A stretch of 43,901 bases of DNA, taken from a virus. A program made the position numbers and the translations under genes. Where the stretch lies: positions 1 to 43,901 of the IMG/VR virus record IMGVR_UViG_3300033153_008103. One strand, given 5' to 3'. Positions 6,720 through 15,697 of this stretch are shown one piece after another. The notes under the pieces were generated by a model that was not told the DNA's origin, did not search any database, and saw nothing but the letters and a program-made list of their open reading frames with translations. Position 1 is the stretch's first letter, and every line of letters begins with the position of its first letter.

Positions 6720-9166
6720 TGGCATTTAAAATAACAACAACAGGAACACAAGACTTAATAGTATTCAATGATCTTGGAGCGAGATCATTTAGTCATCCTA
6801 CTATTGACTATGATTTGGAACAAGAATTTGATATAGATGAAATAAGCAAATCAAATGATATTCAAAATGCAATAAATCAGGGTTGGATAACAGCTGAAGA
6901 TGGTCTTGGTAATCCTGTAACTAACATACTTGGATATTATTTAACAGCAGATCAAAAAGATGCAATCACTCACACACCAAATACAATAAATGCGTCAAAT
7001 CCTCTTGCGGATAAGATGTATGTTGATGCAGTTAGTGTGGGAATACACCCTCTTACTCCACCTGCACGAGTAGCAACTACTACTGCTCTTCCATCGAATA
7101 CATATTCCAATAATACTATAACAGCGACTACGAATGGTTCTATCAATGATACAGGGATCGATAGTATAACTAATCTTACTTTGAATGACAGAATACTTGT
7201 CAAAGATGAAACAGATAAGTATAAAAATGGTGTATATTATGTATCTCAAGTTGGTGATGCTAGTAATCCCTGGATATTAACAAGAACAACAGATGCCGAC
7301 ACATGGGAAGAAATTAGAAAGGCTCTTATTCTTATTGATGAAGGAACTGTAAACAAAAACTCTGGGTATCTTTGTGTTATATCGGATAGTGGTACGTTGG
7401 GAGTTGATGATATTGATTGGGAGTTATACTCCCGTTTTGAATCAGCAATTGGAGATAATATAGGAACAGGCGGCGTAGGTATCTATAAGGATAAGGTTGG
7501 AAATGTTCTTCAATTCAAGAGTATAAACGTCGGTTCTAGCAAAATGACTGTAACAGATGATGTTTCCAATAATGAAGTTGATTTAGATATAGACGAATCG
7601 AATATAGTTCACGACAATTTAAGTGGAGCAGGAACAAAAACACATTCAGAAATAGATACACATATCGACAGTACGTCTAATCCTCATTCAGTTACAAAAG
7701 ATCAAGTGGGATTGGGTAATGTTCAAAATGTAGATACCACGATTGCGGCCAATGTAACTATTCAGGATTCTGATGATAAATATAATGCTTCCAATGTGGA
7801 GACAGCACTAGCCGAGATTGGAGAAACTAAATTCTGGAATGGGTTTGATAGACAAAATCCTGATAGCATGGGAGATTTAAGTTGGAATAATTCAACAAGA
7901 ACAATGACTATATCTCCTAAATCGGGAGAATCAGATTTTCATTTTTGGAGTAAGGGAAAAAAGTTTTCAAAAACATCTTCTCAAAGCATTCAAATTCCAG
8001 ATACAACTGGTGCTTATTATCTGTATTTTGATGAAAATGGCAGTATCCAATATATTCTTCAAACTAGTTTAGTGTTATCATATTATGAAAATTATGCTTT
8101 ATTTGCATTTGTATATTGGAACGCCACCGATAGTATAGGGTTGCCCGGAGATGAAAGACACGGAATAAGAATGAGTGGTGCAACCCACGCTTATAATCAT
8201 CTTACAACTGGTGCAAGATATGAAGATGGAATGGATATAGAAGGACTGGTAAGTGGAAATAAGACTTATACAAAAACAACATCAGGTCACATGTGGGACG
8301 AGGATATTAGACATATAATTTCTGAACAGACAACTCACAAATTCTTATACAGAAAAGGAACGAATGGAGAATGGACAGTTACATCGGCAAATAATTATGT
8401 TGGATATTTGCCTTCTGGTAATACCTATTACGTTTGGAATGAATGGGACGGAAGCACGTGGAAATTATCCGAAGGAACATATTCTACAGATTATTATATA
8501 TATTTCTTTGTTGCTATTCCTAATATAGAAGGATATTCAATTTATAAATTGATTTCTCAATCAGCGTATAGTTCAGCGGGAAATGCAAGAACAGCAATCG
8601 AAAATGAAATGAGAAACATAGTATTGACTGGACTTCCATCGCCTGAAATGATATTCTTGTATTCTGTAATTGTAAAAAGAAACGGCAACTTGGTTGCTAT
8701 GAGTGATGGAAGTGTTTATTATGATTTACGTTATCTTAGAGGCGGGGTAGGGAATTCCGATACTACACATATAGATACAGAGATAAAGAAAGCCAAAGAC
8801 ATTTATATTTTAATGACTAATTATCAATATAATCAGCCATATTTAGATACAGTATCATTAACTTATGTGTCTGCTGCCCGTTTCATATTTAGAGGAACAG
8901 ATATTGGAACACCAACGAAAATAAAAGCAACCTGTTGGGTCGATAATGTAGGTGATATAGGAGCAATAAAAATATATGATTTAACAAATTCAGCAACTAT
9001 TGCAGAAAATAATAATATAACTAATACAACAGAAAGTATTATAGATTTAGGAACACTTTCCAATTTGCCTTCATCAGAAGCAATATGGGAAGTCCAATTT
9101 GCCAGACCAACTGGAAGCGGGCAAGATAAATTTAATTTATCATCTTTATTAGTTGAGTTTAATTAG
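6719..9166 (+). CDS. Large tail-fibre-like protein
   Basis: The protein has 815 residues and starts at a TAATG overlap with GGAGACG upstream. An N-terminal region is followed by fibre-type spacers: HSVTKDQVGLGNVQNVDT (near 320) and DDKYNASNVETALAEIG (near 355), both widespread in phage and prophage fibres. A mixed beta region follows, and the C-terminal part (about 690-815) looks like a separate beta-sandwich. It has no catalytic motif that I recognise. With the preceding gene it forms a probable fibre pair. Confidence 0.75.
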   Translation: MAFKITTTGTQDLIVFNDLGARSFSHPTIDYDLEQEFDIDEISKSNDIQNAINQGWITAEDGLGNPVTNILGYYLTADQKDAITHTPNTINASNPLADKMYVDAVSVGIHPLTPPARVATTTALPSNTYSNNTITATTNGSINDTGIDSITNLTLNDRILVKDETDKYKNGVYYVSQVGDASNPWILTRTTDADTWEEIRKALILIDEGTVNKNSGYLCVISDSGTLGVDDIDWELYSRFESAIGDNIGTGGVGIYKDKVGNVLQFKSINVGSSKMTVTDDVSNNEVDLDIDESNIVHDNLSGAGTKTHSEIDTHIDSTSNPHSVTKDQVGLGNVQNVDTTIAANVTIQDSDDKYNASNVETALAEIGETKFWNGFDRQNPDSMGDLSWNNSTRTMTISPKSGESDFHFWSKGKKFSKTSSQSIQIPDTTGAYYLYFDENGSIQYILQTSLVLSYYENYALFAFVYWNATDSIGLPGDERHGIRMSGATHAYNHLTTGARYEDGMDIEGLVSGNKTYTKTTSGHMWDEDIRHIISEQTTHKFLYRKGTNGEWTVTSANNYVGYLPSGNTYYVWNEWDGSTWKLSEGTYSTDYYIYFFVAIPNIEGYSIYKLISQSAYSSAGNARTAIENEMRNIVLTGLPSPEMIFLYSVIVKRNGNLVAMSDGSVYYDLRYLRGGVGNSDTTHIDTEIKKAKDIYILMTNYQYNQPYLDTVSLTYVSAARFIFRGTDIGTPTKIKATCWVDNVGDIGAIKIYDLTNSATIAENNNITNTTESIIDLGTLSNLPSSEAIWEVQFARPTGSGQDKFNLSSLLVEFN

Positions 9167-9176
9167 GAGGATTAAT

Positions 9177-9251
9177 ATGCTTTACAAATATAGACTATAT
9201 TGCGAAGATGAATATGGACTTTCTGTTGAAACAGGAATTAATAAAAAATAA
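9177..9251 (+). CDS. 24-residue ORF with a strong ribosome binding site
   Basis: ATG 9177 to TAA 9249-9251, preceded by AGGAGG at the ideal distance. It encodes MLYKYRLYCEDEYGLSVETG and four more residues. The first ten residues match the start of a longer small phage protein often found next to fibre genes (YKYR.YC.TE...V..W), so this may be a shortened copy. Translation is likely from the strong site. Function unknown. Confidence 0.5.
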   Translation: MLYKYRLYCEDEYGLSVETGINKK

Positions 9252-9263
9252 AAGGAATGACAA

Positions 9264-9545
9264 ATGAAAAAAATAAAATGGGAAAAGGATAAAGAAATTA
9301 TTTTTACATTTTCAAATCCAAATCATAAAGATACAAAAAAAGCCAAAATTCAGATTTTTAAAAAAAATAAATTAATTTTATTTGATATTATGAATGAGCA
9401 TGATATTATTCCTGATGTATTTTTTTATAAATGGTATCCTGATGTATCAGGAAATTTTAAAATCAATTATATAACAAATAAAAATATTTATGAAGAAGAA
9501 ATAAATATTGAAGAAAAACAAATTAATATTTCAAAGGAATGGTAA
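9264..9545 (+). CDS. Hypothetical protein in the fibre region
   Basis: The protein has 93 residues behind AAAGGAATG. The composition is Lys/Ile/Asn-rich with alternating strands, consistent with a single small beta domain. It ends one base before the next gene. No family recognised. Confidence 0.55.
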   Translation: MKKIKWEKDKEIIFTFSNPNHKDTKKAKIQIFKKNKLILFDIMNEHDIIPDVFFYKWYPDVSGNFKINYITNKNIYEEEINIEEKQINISKEW

Positions 9546-10106
9546 GTGAATTTAGGATATAAGTCAATAGGAAATTTACCTATTTTTATTTTACTTTCTG
9601 GTGGAGAAACTAATTTATACCCACAATGTGAAATATATGATAGCACTGGAACATTATTAACAACATTAGATTTGTCACATAAAGTAAATGGATTTTATTT
9701 ATTCAACTGGGACATATCATCAATAAATGTAGGATATTATGAAGCAATTTATAAAATTTATACCGATGTAGCGCATACTACATTATCGGATTTGTATGGT
9801 CTAGTATCCGAACCTATTTTAATAGAATATGCAAGTAATGATGAGATGAATAGTAATTTATCTGATATTCAAACACAAACAAATAAAATGCAATTTGATG
9901 GTGCAAACAATATTCAATCACGAGTAAATGATAAAGGTGTCTTAAATAATCCACCTTCTGAAGATATAGATGATTATAAGGCAGATGTTTCTGGATTGGC
10001 AACAGAAACTAATGCAACAAATAATAAAAATGAAATTATAAACGAAATTGATAGTATAAAAACTGACAATCTTGATTTAAGAAATTTTAATACGGCAGGA
10101 GTTTAA
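9546..10106 (+). CDS. Virion protein with Ig-like N-terminus and coiled tail
   Basis: The protein has 186 residues and starts at GTG 9546 behind AAAGGAATGG. The first about 100 residues look like a beta-sandwich (LYPQCEIYDSTGTLLTTLDL; GFYLFNWDISS). The rest is a segment of the type found in many phage virion proteins (NKMQFDGANNIQSRVNDKG) and ends in a helical stretch of KNEIINEIDSIKTDNLD. It is probably a virion adaptor, with its exact role unknown. Confidence 0.55.
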   Translation: MNLGYKSIGNLPIFILLSGGETNLYPQCEIYDSTGTLLTTLDLSHKVNGFYLFNWDISSINVGYYEAIYKIYTDVAHTTLSDLYGLVSEPILIEYASNDEMNSNLSDIQTQTNKMQFDGANNIQSRVNDKGVLNNPPSEDIDDYKADVSGLATETNATNNKNEIINEIDSIKTDNLDLRNFNTAGV

Positions 10107-10108
10107 AA

Positions 10109-10909
10109 ATGGCAGTTCGCAGAGAAGATGCAATAATAAATGAACAATTAGATTTAAGAATAATGTTTCGATATGATGATTCGGGTGTTCTATTTGACCC
10201 TTATCAAATTAGACAAGTTGAAATATTGGACACCGATGCTACAACTGTTTTAGAGACAATAACAAATATTACAAGATTAGGCGTAGGAGAATATCAAATA
10301 ATAACTGATAGTAGTTGGAACACAGTATCAAGATTGGTTTATGATAAATGGTATTTTACAAAATCATCAGGATTAAGTGAAGATGTTGCATTAGAAGATA
10401 CGTTTATAAAATCTCTTAATATTTCTGTCGAGGCTTCTATAAATAATTTAATAAATGACTTAAGAGTTCTTTTAAAAGATACTCATCCTGATTATACAAA
10501 AAGACGTTTTACAGACAATGAATTAAGACTTTATCTTGAACAGGCGTTACTTGATATTAATGTTCAACCACCTGCATTTACTGATTTTACATTATTTGAT
10601 TATGAAGATAATGTTCCAGAGTGGAGAGGATTAATAACTCAAGGCGGAATGATTTTTGCATTAATAAGTGAAGGTGTTTTTCAAATAGGATTAGAATTTA
10701 ATTATAGCGATAATGGAATTTCAATTAATACAGATAAATCTGGAAAATATCAGAATATGGCTAATATGTTATTACAAAATTATCAAAATTATAAAAAATC
10801 AATTAAACAACAATACTGGTTTCAATCAAGCAAACCGAGAGCATTGCTATCTGTTCCAATTCCCATGAGAATCAGATCATATGCTCCTAGGATGTGGAGA
10901 GTGCGTTAA
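10109..10909 (+). CDS. Virion protein, possible head-tail connector or tail-completion protein
   Basis: The protein has 266 residues. The N-terminal half (about 1-110) is a beta domain similar in style to the preceding protein. The C-terminal half has a helical connector-like segment with RFTDNELRLYLEQALLDINVQPP (near 130-152) and a later run of helices ending in a basic tail. The F(T)D.EL...L..AL..IN pattern is typical of phage neck and connector adaptors. The next conserved virion gene is at 11292, after RNA element A2. Confidence 0.5.
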   Translation: MAVRREDAIINEQLDLRIMFRYDDSGVLFDPYQIRQVEILDTDATTVLETITNITRLGVGEYQIITDSSWNTVSRLVYDKWYFTKSSGLSEDVALEDTFIKSLNISVEASINNLINDLRVLLKDTHPDYTKRRFTDNELRLYLEQALLDINVQPPAFTDFTLFDYEDNVPEWRGLITQGGMIFALISEGVFQIGLEFNYSDNGISINTDKSGKYQNMANMLLQNYQNYKKSIKQQYWFQSSKPRALLSVPIPMRIRSYAPRMWRVR

Positions 10910-10932
10910 TTCATATAATAAAAGAGAATATT

Positions 10933-11226
10933 ATGAAAAAAATATTAGGATTTACGTTGATGTTTCTTGTTTTTACATCATTTACAAAAGTTGGAAAAAT
11001 TAAACTTTTCAAGGGGAGAATTTTAACCGAAAAAAAACAGAAATCTCCTTGCTTCAGCCGGGAGATGAATGTAATTGCCTGGGACGGGCTATTGTCGAAA
11101 GACAATATTCTGCAACCAGTTTGCAGGAAGCACTTTCCTTTAGGGGAGTGTAGTTCACTAAAAAATAAAACTAATTTGATAAAAACAATAGAATACATCT
11201 TGGACCCACGGCTGTTGCAGGGGTAA
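10933..11226 (+). CDS. ORF with signal peptide reading into RNA element A2 (likely disrupted gene)
   Basis: ATG 10933 begins MKKILGFTLMFLVFTSFTKV, a typical secretion signal or single membrane helix. After about 30 residues the frame runs into element A2 (from 11022) and continues through it to TAG 11224-11226, 97 residues in all. The part inside A2 is the same in sequence as the untranslated A1 copy, so it is unlikely to be the original C-terminus. The simplest reading is a small lipoprotein or holin-like gene cut by A2. The ribosome binding site is weak. Confidence 0.35.
   Translation: MKKILGFTLMFLVFTSFTKVGKIKLFKGRILTEKKQKSPCFSREMNVIAWDGLLSKDNILQPVCRKHFPLGECSSLKNKTNLIKTIEYILDPRLLQG
11022..11158 (+). 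ncRNA. Solo omega-RNA-like element, family A copy 2 (A2)
   Basis: From the first hairpin to the end it repeats A1 with two substitutions. One lies in a linker. The other turns an A-U pair of the last hairpin into G-U and so keeps the pairing. The leader (TTTAACCGAAAA) is similar but less conserved. It ends TAGTTCAC at 11158, after which any guide would read TAAAAAATAAAACTAATT. Unlike A1 it has no visible promoter of its own and lies in the middle of the virion operon, followed by a terminator at 11225-11275. No tnpB is present. Confidence 0.6.
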
Positions 11227-11275
11227 GGGGGGCTGATGTATCTAAAAAAAATATTCATAGAAGCCCCTCTTTTTT
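11225..11275 (+). terminator. Intrinsic terminator after A2
   Basis: A 10-bp stem AAGGGGGGCT (11225-11234) with AGCCCCTCTT (11262-11271, one G-U) is followed by a T run to 11275. The loop carries GATGTAT (11235-11241), which can pair with ATACATC at 11193-11199, so the upstream transcript may contact the terminator loop. It could end an A2 transcript and reduce transcription into 11292 and the tail genes. No promoter is seen in the 16 bases between it and the next start. Confidence 0.7.
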
Positions 11276-11291
11276 AATTTGGATAGAATAA

Positions 11292-12188
11292 ATGGCATTT
11301 AAAGACTATAAAAATGATTATGAGCATCCCAAGATTCCAATTGGGCATAGACATATTGAACCGAAAGAATCTTTTGAGATTGATTATATCTATGAAGAAA
11401 TTCTTTATAGAAATAAAATGATTTTAGAAACAAGTGGAGATATTTGTCAAATATTTAGAAAAAAAGTTCATGGAACAAGATGTACCAATCCTGAATGCCC
11501 TGCCCATGAAAATTATCAACAAGAAGGTTCTCTCGATTGTCCTGTATGTTTGGGGACGGGATATGTCGGAGGATATGATTATGTTGAGGAAGTTTATGTT
11601 AGATTTCCATTAGCAGAAGAAAAAATAGCATTATCACAAGATGGAATTATGCGGGTAGTTAAACCTATTATCTGGACAATGCCAGAACCCAAATTAAGAC
11701 AATTCGATATTATTATTGATTTTAGTCAACCACAAGTAGTACAAGAAGAAACTATTGTGGACAAAGAAATTACAAGAGAAATCGGAACATCATTTGATGT
11801 GTTAGATGATAATATAGGGGAATTTAGGCAACTTGTTAGAATTATAAAAATCTCTAACAATGCTAATTCATCAGAAGATTATAAATACGATATAGATTAT
11901 GAATTATCTAATAATGGTATTTTATGGAAAACAGATAACCGACCCGAAGATTACGATAGTTATTTTGTAACTTATGAAGTTACAAATAGTCATTATAGGA
12001 GATATGAAATTACTGCAGTTAAACCGTCACCATGGCGAGGTAGAATTTTAAGCCAAAGATTTGATGTTACAGAATTAAATATAACACATCCATCATATAA
12101 AATACCTGCTGAAGAATTAGGAAACGAGGAAATTAATATTATTTATAACCCATTCCCAACAAGTAAATGGTTCGATAGGACAACATAA
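11292..12188 (+). CDS. Zinc-binding virion protein
   Basis: The protein has 298 residues. Four cysteines, CTNPEC (64-69) and CPVC (83-86), form a zinc knuckle typical of phage neck or tail-completion proteins. Residues about 182-230 hold a small beta module (DYKYDIDYEL...ILWKTDNRP...SYFVTYEV) that recurs in the sheath, in gpJ and in the gpI-like protein of this window. Gene order just before the sheath fits a tail-completion or head-tail joining role, which is inference. The stop overlaps the next start (TAATG). Confidence 0.6.
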   Translation: MAFKDYKNDYEHPKIPIGHRHIEPKESFEIDYIYEEILYRNKMILETSGDICQIFRKKVHGTRCTNPECPAHENYQQEGSLDCPVCLGTGYVGGYDYVEEVYVRFPLAEEKIALSQDGIMRVVKPIIWTMPEPKLRQFDIIIDFSQPQVVQEETIVDKEITREIGTSFDVLDDNIGEFRQLVRIIKISNNANSSEDYKYDIDYELSNNGILWKTDNRPEDYDSYFVTYEVTNSHYRRYEITAVKPSPWRGRILSQRFDVTELNITHPSYKIPAEELGNEEINIIYNPFPTSKWFDRTT

Positions 12189-13048
12189 TGGCGATAAAAT
12201 TAGAATTAAAAGTAAAAACGACAAATGAGTTTATAATTAAAGAGAGAGAGTATACTAAGATAATTGTAGACGTTGTGGCAAAAGGAAAGGATGTTAAAAA
12301 TGCCTCCGTTTCTTTTGCTATTAAAAATGGATTATCGGGTACTCTTAATCCGACAAGTTGTACTACAAATAAATATGGCAACTGTGAAACAATTTTTAAT
12401 GCCGATGAGACTGGAAGATATGAAATAGAAATAACGGCAACAAAAACTGGTTTCACTGACGGTTCTTTTACAATTGAAATTATATCATTAGATGACCCCG
12501 TAGAATATTCCTCAAAAAATGTTTTATATCTAAATATAATAGAACAGAGAAAAAAAGATTTATTAAAAGAATTAAGAAATTATTTAGATAATGATAAAGA
12601 ATTTTATAAAAGTACAGGCGCAACTGATAGGATAACTTATCTGACTGAATGGAACTTTGCAGTTAAAGATTTTCCTTTAATAGTTGCTTCTAATGAGGGT
12701 CCTGAATTCAAATTGGCCGGAATAAATAATATTATAGATAATCAAACTTTCGGTGGGTTTGTTAATATTAATTTAGGTCTTAATATAGTAGCAGAAAATA
12801 AAAACATTTTAGATAGATTAACAGAAAAATGTATTTTTATTTTAGGAACATTAAAAAGATTAGAACTTTACGGGAAATATGGTTTATGGATTGAATCCAT
12901 ATCAACAGGTGGATTGGCAACAGAAGAATATGGAGCAAGAATGCTGTTTGCCAATAAAATAACTTTAAATACCAGATTAGAACTTGTCCATAATATTATA
13001 GTAAAAGATTCTATTGAGTCTATTAATACAAGTGGACAAAGCATATAA
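12188..13048 (+). CDS. Virion protein with N-terminal Ig-like domain
   Basis: The protein has 286 residues. The first about 100 residues form a bacterial Ig-like (Big/invasin-type) domain: VKNASVSFAIKNGLSGT..., then CTTNKYGNCETIFNADETGRY. The C-terminal two thirds contain a helical segment (EQRKKDLLKELRNYLDNDKEF) and a beta region ending in ELVHNIIVKDSIESI. It lies immediately upstream of the sheath. It may be a tail-terminator or tail-completion protein carrying an accessory surface Ig domain. Only the Ig domain is reasonably certain. Confidence 0.55.
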   Translation: MAIKLELKVKTTNEFIIKEREYTKIIVDVVAKGKDVKNASVSFAIKNGLSGTLNPTSCTTNKYGNCETIFNADETGRYEIEITATKTGFTDGSFTIEIISLDDPVEYSSKNVLYLNIIEQRKKDLLKELRNYLDNDKEFYKSTGATDRITYLTEWNFAVKDFPLIVASNEGPEFKLAGINNIIDNQTFGGFVNINLGLNIVAENKNILDRLTEKCIFILGTLKRLELYGKYGLWIESISTGGLATEEYGARMLFANKITLNTRLELVHNIIVKDSIESINTSGQSI

Positions 13049-13066
13049 TTAGGAGGATTTATAATT

Positions 13067-14401
13067 ATGGCAATATATGTAAAACCAGGAGCATATTCAA
13101 GATTTATTGAAACTGCTGGTACGGTAATTTTAGGTGCAGGAACAAGAATCCCCGCCATTATTGGACCATCTTATACCTATAAGATTGCAGAAGAAACTTT
13201 AGTAAGAGGGAGCATTTATCCTTATCAACCTGATACGGCTGACGCACTAAGCCATTCTGGTGTAACAGAAATTTTAAGTGTAGGGAATATTCCTTATACT
13301 TCTGATTATACAGAAAATAGTGATTTTCAGTTAGTCAATGATTCTATTGATTGGAGCCTGGGTGGCGATGAACCTTCAGTTGGTGATAAATATTATGTTA
13401 GATATAAATATGCTAAATCTACAACTGATTACAATCCAAAGCTTTTATATCGCAAATCGGAAGCACAGGCAGAATACGGAGAAGAACTTTCTGATAATCC
13501 ATTGATGATTGCTTTATCAATTTATTTCGAGAACGGACCTGCCCCTGTTGTAGCAGTTCAAACAAATGGAACAAATGTCCAGGCTTTTAAGAATGCAATT
13601 GATTTATTAAAAAATCAGGTAGAAGGTGCTGATGTAACACATTTGATAGCATTGAGTACTGAATCTGAAATACATACTTATCTTTTAAATCATGTTTTGA
13701 CAATGAGTTCTATGTTTCAAAAGAAAGAAAGACGTGCATTGATTTCTACTGCAATTAATACCACTTCTGGAGATATGAAAGCTAAAGCTAATGCTATGGC
13801 AAATGAAAGAATTATTTATGTTCCTCAATGGGCATCGAGAAATATCAAAAAATCTGATGGAACTTATGATGATTTTACTCTTGATGGGACTTATGTCAGC
13901 TGTGCAATTCTTGGACAAATGATCAATAGAAATATTGAAGAATCTATAACCAATGAAGCAATTAGTGGATTTAAAGAATTATCTAAAATCTATCTTGAAG
14001 ATGAGGCCGATGATTTGGCTAATGAAGGAATTCTGTTACTTTATTCAAAAGGTGGGATTATAAAAGTAAGACATGATATTACAACTTCTACAGCAACTCC
14101 TGAAGAAAACCAATGGAGTGTTGGAGAAATCAAAGATTATGTTATTAAGAATGTTAGAGATGTTCTTGAAAATCAGTGGCTTGCCAAATCAATTTATGGC
14201 GCCGAGACGGTAGGAAATATTCAGAGAACTGTTTCTGCTACATTAGATAAATTCATCGAATCAAGAATAATCACTGATTATAATGGTATTGAAGCAGTTC
14301 AAAATGCACAAGAACCAAGACGAATAGATGTTACTTTTAATTTTAAACCTGTTTATCCGTTAATGTGGATATTTATTAATTTTAGTATAATAAAGAGTTA
14401 A
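13067..14401 (+). CDS. Tail sheath protein
   Basis: The protein has 444 residues behind AGGAGG. It starts MAIYVKPGAYSRFIE, the usual sheath N-terminal arm, and its C-terminus ends in a beta strand of the kind donated between subunits. A variable outer domain is inserted at about 66-116 (EILSVGNIPYTSDY...FQLVNDSIDWS...DKYYVRYKY). The main domain contains the conserved-looking VPQWASRNI and the C-terminal region RDVLENQWLAKSIYG. It is followed by the tube gene, as in other contractile phages. It contracts during injection. Confidence 0.85.
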   Translation: MAIYVKPGAYSRFIETAGTVILGAGTRIPAIIGPSYTYKIAEETLVRGSIYPYQPDTADALSHSGVTEILSVGNIPYTSDYTENSDFQLVNDSIDWSLGGDEPSVGDKYYVRYKYAKSTTDYNPKLLYRKSEAQAEYGEELSDNPLMIALSIYFENGPAPVVAVQTNGTNVQAFKNAIDLLKNQVEGADVTHLIALSTESEIHTYLLNHVLTMSSMFQKKERRALISTAINTTSGDMKAKANAMANERIIYVPQWASRNIKKSDGTYDDFTLDGTYVSCAILGQMINRNIEESITNEAISGFKELSKIYLEDEADDLANEGILLLYSKGGIIKVRHDITTSTATPEENQWSVGEIKDYVIKNVRDVLENQWLAKSIYGAETVGNIQRTVSATLDKFIESRIITDYNGIEAVQNAQEPRRIDVTFNFKPVYPLMWIFINFSIIKS

Positions 14402-14430
14402 AACTTAATTTTAATTTGGAGGATTTTTAA

Positions 14431-15033
14431 ATGGCTGAAGTTTACGAAAAATCTAAAGATTACCCTGCTGGTGTAGTGCCTTTTAATAAAGCCGTTATAC
14501 CTGCAGCGAATATTCTTACAATAAATGGAAAATGGATAGGATTTGTTCAAAGTATAGAACCGATACAAGCAAGAGATGTTACAGAACAATATGAAGTCGG
14601 AAGTATTGGTCCAGTTGATATGCTGCCTGGACAACCTTCTTATTCCTTAAAATTGACAAAAACAAAAATCTATCTTCATAATGCTATGCAAATTTTTATG
14701 GAACAGGGTTATCAGGCAAAAGGATATGAAGTTAAAGATGCAATAAAAGGACAGATGGTTGGAGACGATGCAAATAAAGAAGCCGAAGTTTTTTCTTTGA
14801 TTATCCATAATATTTTACCGTTTGATATTGAAGTTTGGGAATTAAACTATGGTGTGGACGCTGAAGGAAAACCACTTGATTTTAATTTGGACCCATCTTC
14901 TAAAAATAAGATAGTTGAAAAATATGTTAATTGTTGGATTACTAATTATACAAAACCGATTACTCAGGGCACAGTAAATGAAGTTGAAAGTATAGATTTA
15001 AAAGCACAGAAATTAAAATTTGAGCAGGGATAA
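14431..15033 (+). CDS. Tail tube protein
   Basis: The protein has 200 residues behind TGGAGG, directly after the sheath. It contains a phage tube-like beta-barrel pattern (ANILTINGKWIGFVQSIEPIQAR, near 30-50) and PGQPSYSLKLTKTKI, in which KLT starts a hairpin. Position between sheath and chaperone and its length support the tube role. It forms the inner channel inside the sheath. Confidence 0.75.
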   Translation: MAEVYEKSKDYPAGVVPFNKAVIPAANILTINGKWIGFVQSIEPIQARDVTEQYEVGSIGPVDMLPGQPSYSLKLTKTKIYLHNAMQIFMEQGYQAKGYEVKDAIKGQMVGDDANKEAEVFSLIIHNILPFDIEVWELNYGVDAEGKPLDFNLDPSSKNKIVEKYVNCWITNYTKPITQGTVNEVESIDLKAQKLKFEQG

Positions 15034-15212
15034 TGGATAAAGTTATTATTAACAAAATAAAAAAAGAATCTATTATACAAAAATGCAGAACATGTGTTTA
15101 TGGCAAAGACTATGATTTGCAAAATGTAAATGCACCAAAAGGCTGGGTTTATTGCATAAGATGGAATGGGCTTAAACCAATTAATGGTTGGTGTAGCGAA
15201 TGGAAATCTTAA
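15033..15212 (+). CDS. Small four-Cys protein inside the tail operon
   Basis: The protein has 59 residues, starting at a TAATG overlap with the tube gene. Cysteines are at about 18, 21, 41 and 53 (KCRTCVYGKD...WVYCIRWN...NGWCSEWK), a likely zinc or other metal site. The layout CxxC...C...C with following aromatic residues resembles the protein at 43014-43229. It is unusual to find such a gene between tube and chaperone. Function unknown. Confidence 0.65.
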   Translation: MDKVIINKIKKESIIQKCRTCVYGKDYDLQNVNAPKGWVYCIRWNGLKPINGWCSEWKS

Positions 15213-15247
15213 AACTTAAATTTTTTTAAAAACAAAGGAGGAATAAC

Positions 15248-15697
15248 ATGTTTACCGAAAATGAACTTGAGAAAATTATAACATTAGGTGTTATTCAAAA
15301 AGAATTTCAAATTTCAGGAATGACATTTTTAATGCGTAGTTTGACAGCACAAGAAATGTGGGAAGTTCTACGTGAAGTATCAGGATATGATGATGCAGCA
15401 AAAATGAAGGGAATCGAAATTAAAACGTTAGCAAGAAGCATTATTGCAATAAATAACAAAAAATTAGAATATATTCCTGAAGAAAAAGATGATATAATTA
15501 CGTATGATAAATTAATAAAACAAAATGAGAGAATATTAGGAAAAACGCAGGGAGGAATTATTGATCTGCTTTATACCAAATATGGGGAATTAATGGAGGA
15601 ACAAGAACATTTTTTGCAACAATGCACTACCGAGTTAAAGAAAAATGGTCAAGACAAAAATGGAAAATCGGTAGAGCTATCGGAATTGAAAAAATAA
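15248..15697 (+). CDS. Tail assembly chaperone, short form (gpG-like)
   Basis: The protein has 149 residues behind AAAGGAGG, between the tube and tape measure genes, which is the conserved place of the lambda G/GT-type chaperones. It has an N-terminal beta segment (EFQISGMTFLMRSLTAQEMWEVL) typical of these proteins, then helices. The short product stops at TAA 15695-15697. A second frame continues 15565-15924, joined by a slip site. It binds the tape measure protein during assembly (family knowledge). Confidence 0.7.
   Translation: MFTENELEKIITLGVIQKEFQISGMTFLMRSLTAQEMWEVLREVSGYDDAAKMKGIEIKTLARSIIAINNKKLEYIPEEKDDIITYDKLIKQNERILGKTQGGIIDLLYTKYGELMEEQEHFLQQCTTELKKNGQDKNGKSVELSELKK

Noticed and set aside
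15688-15697. A-run (TTGAAAAAATAA) as the chaperone frameshift site
   Set aside because: The phase G-AAA-AAA gives a mismatch for the first tRNA in the -1 frame. T-TTT-TTG at 15610 fits both codons and is preferred.
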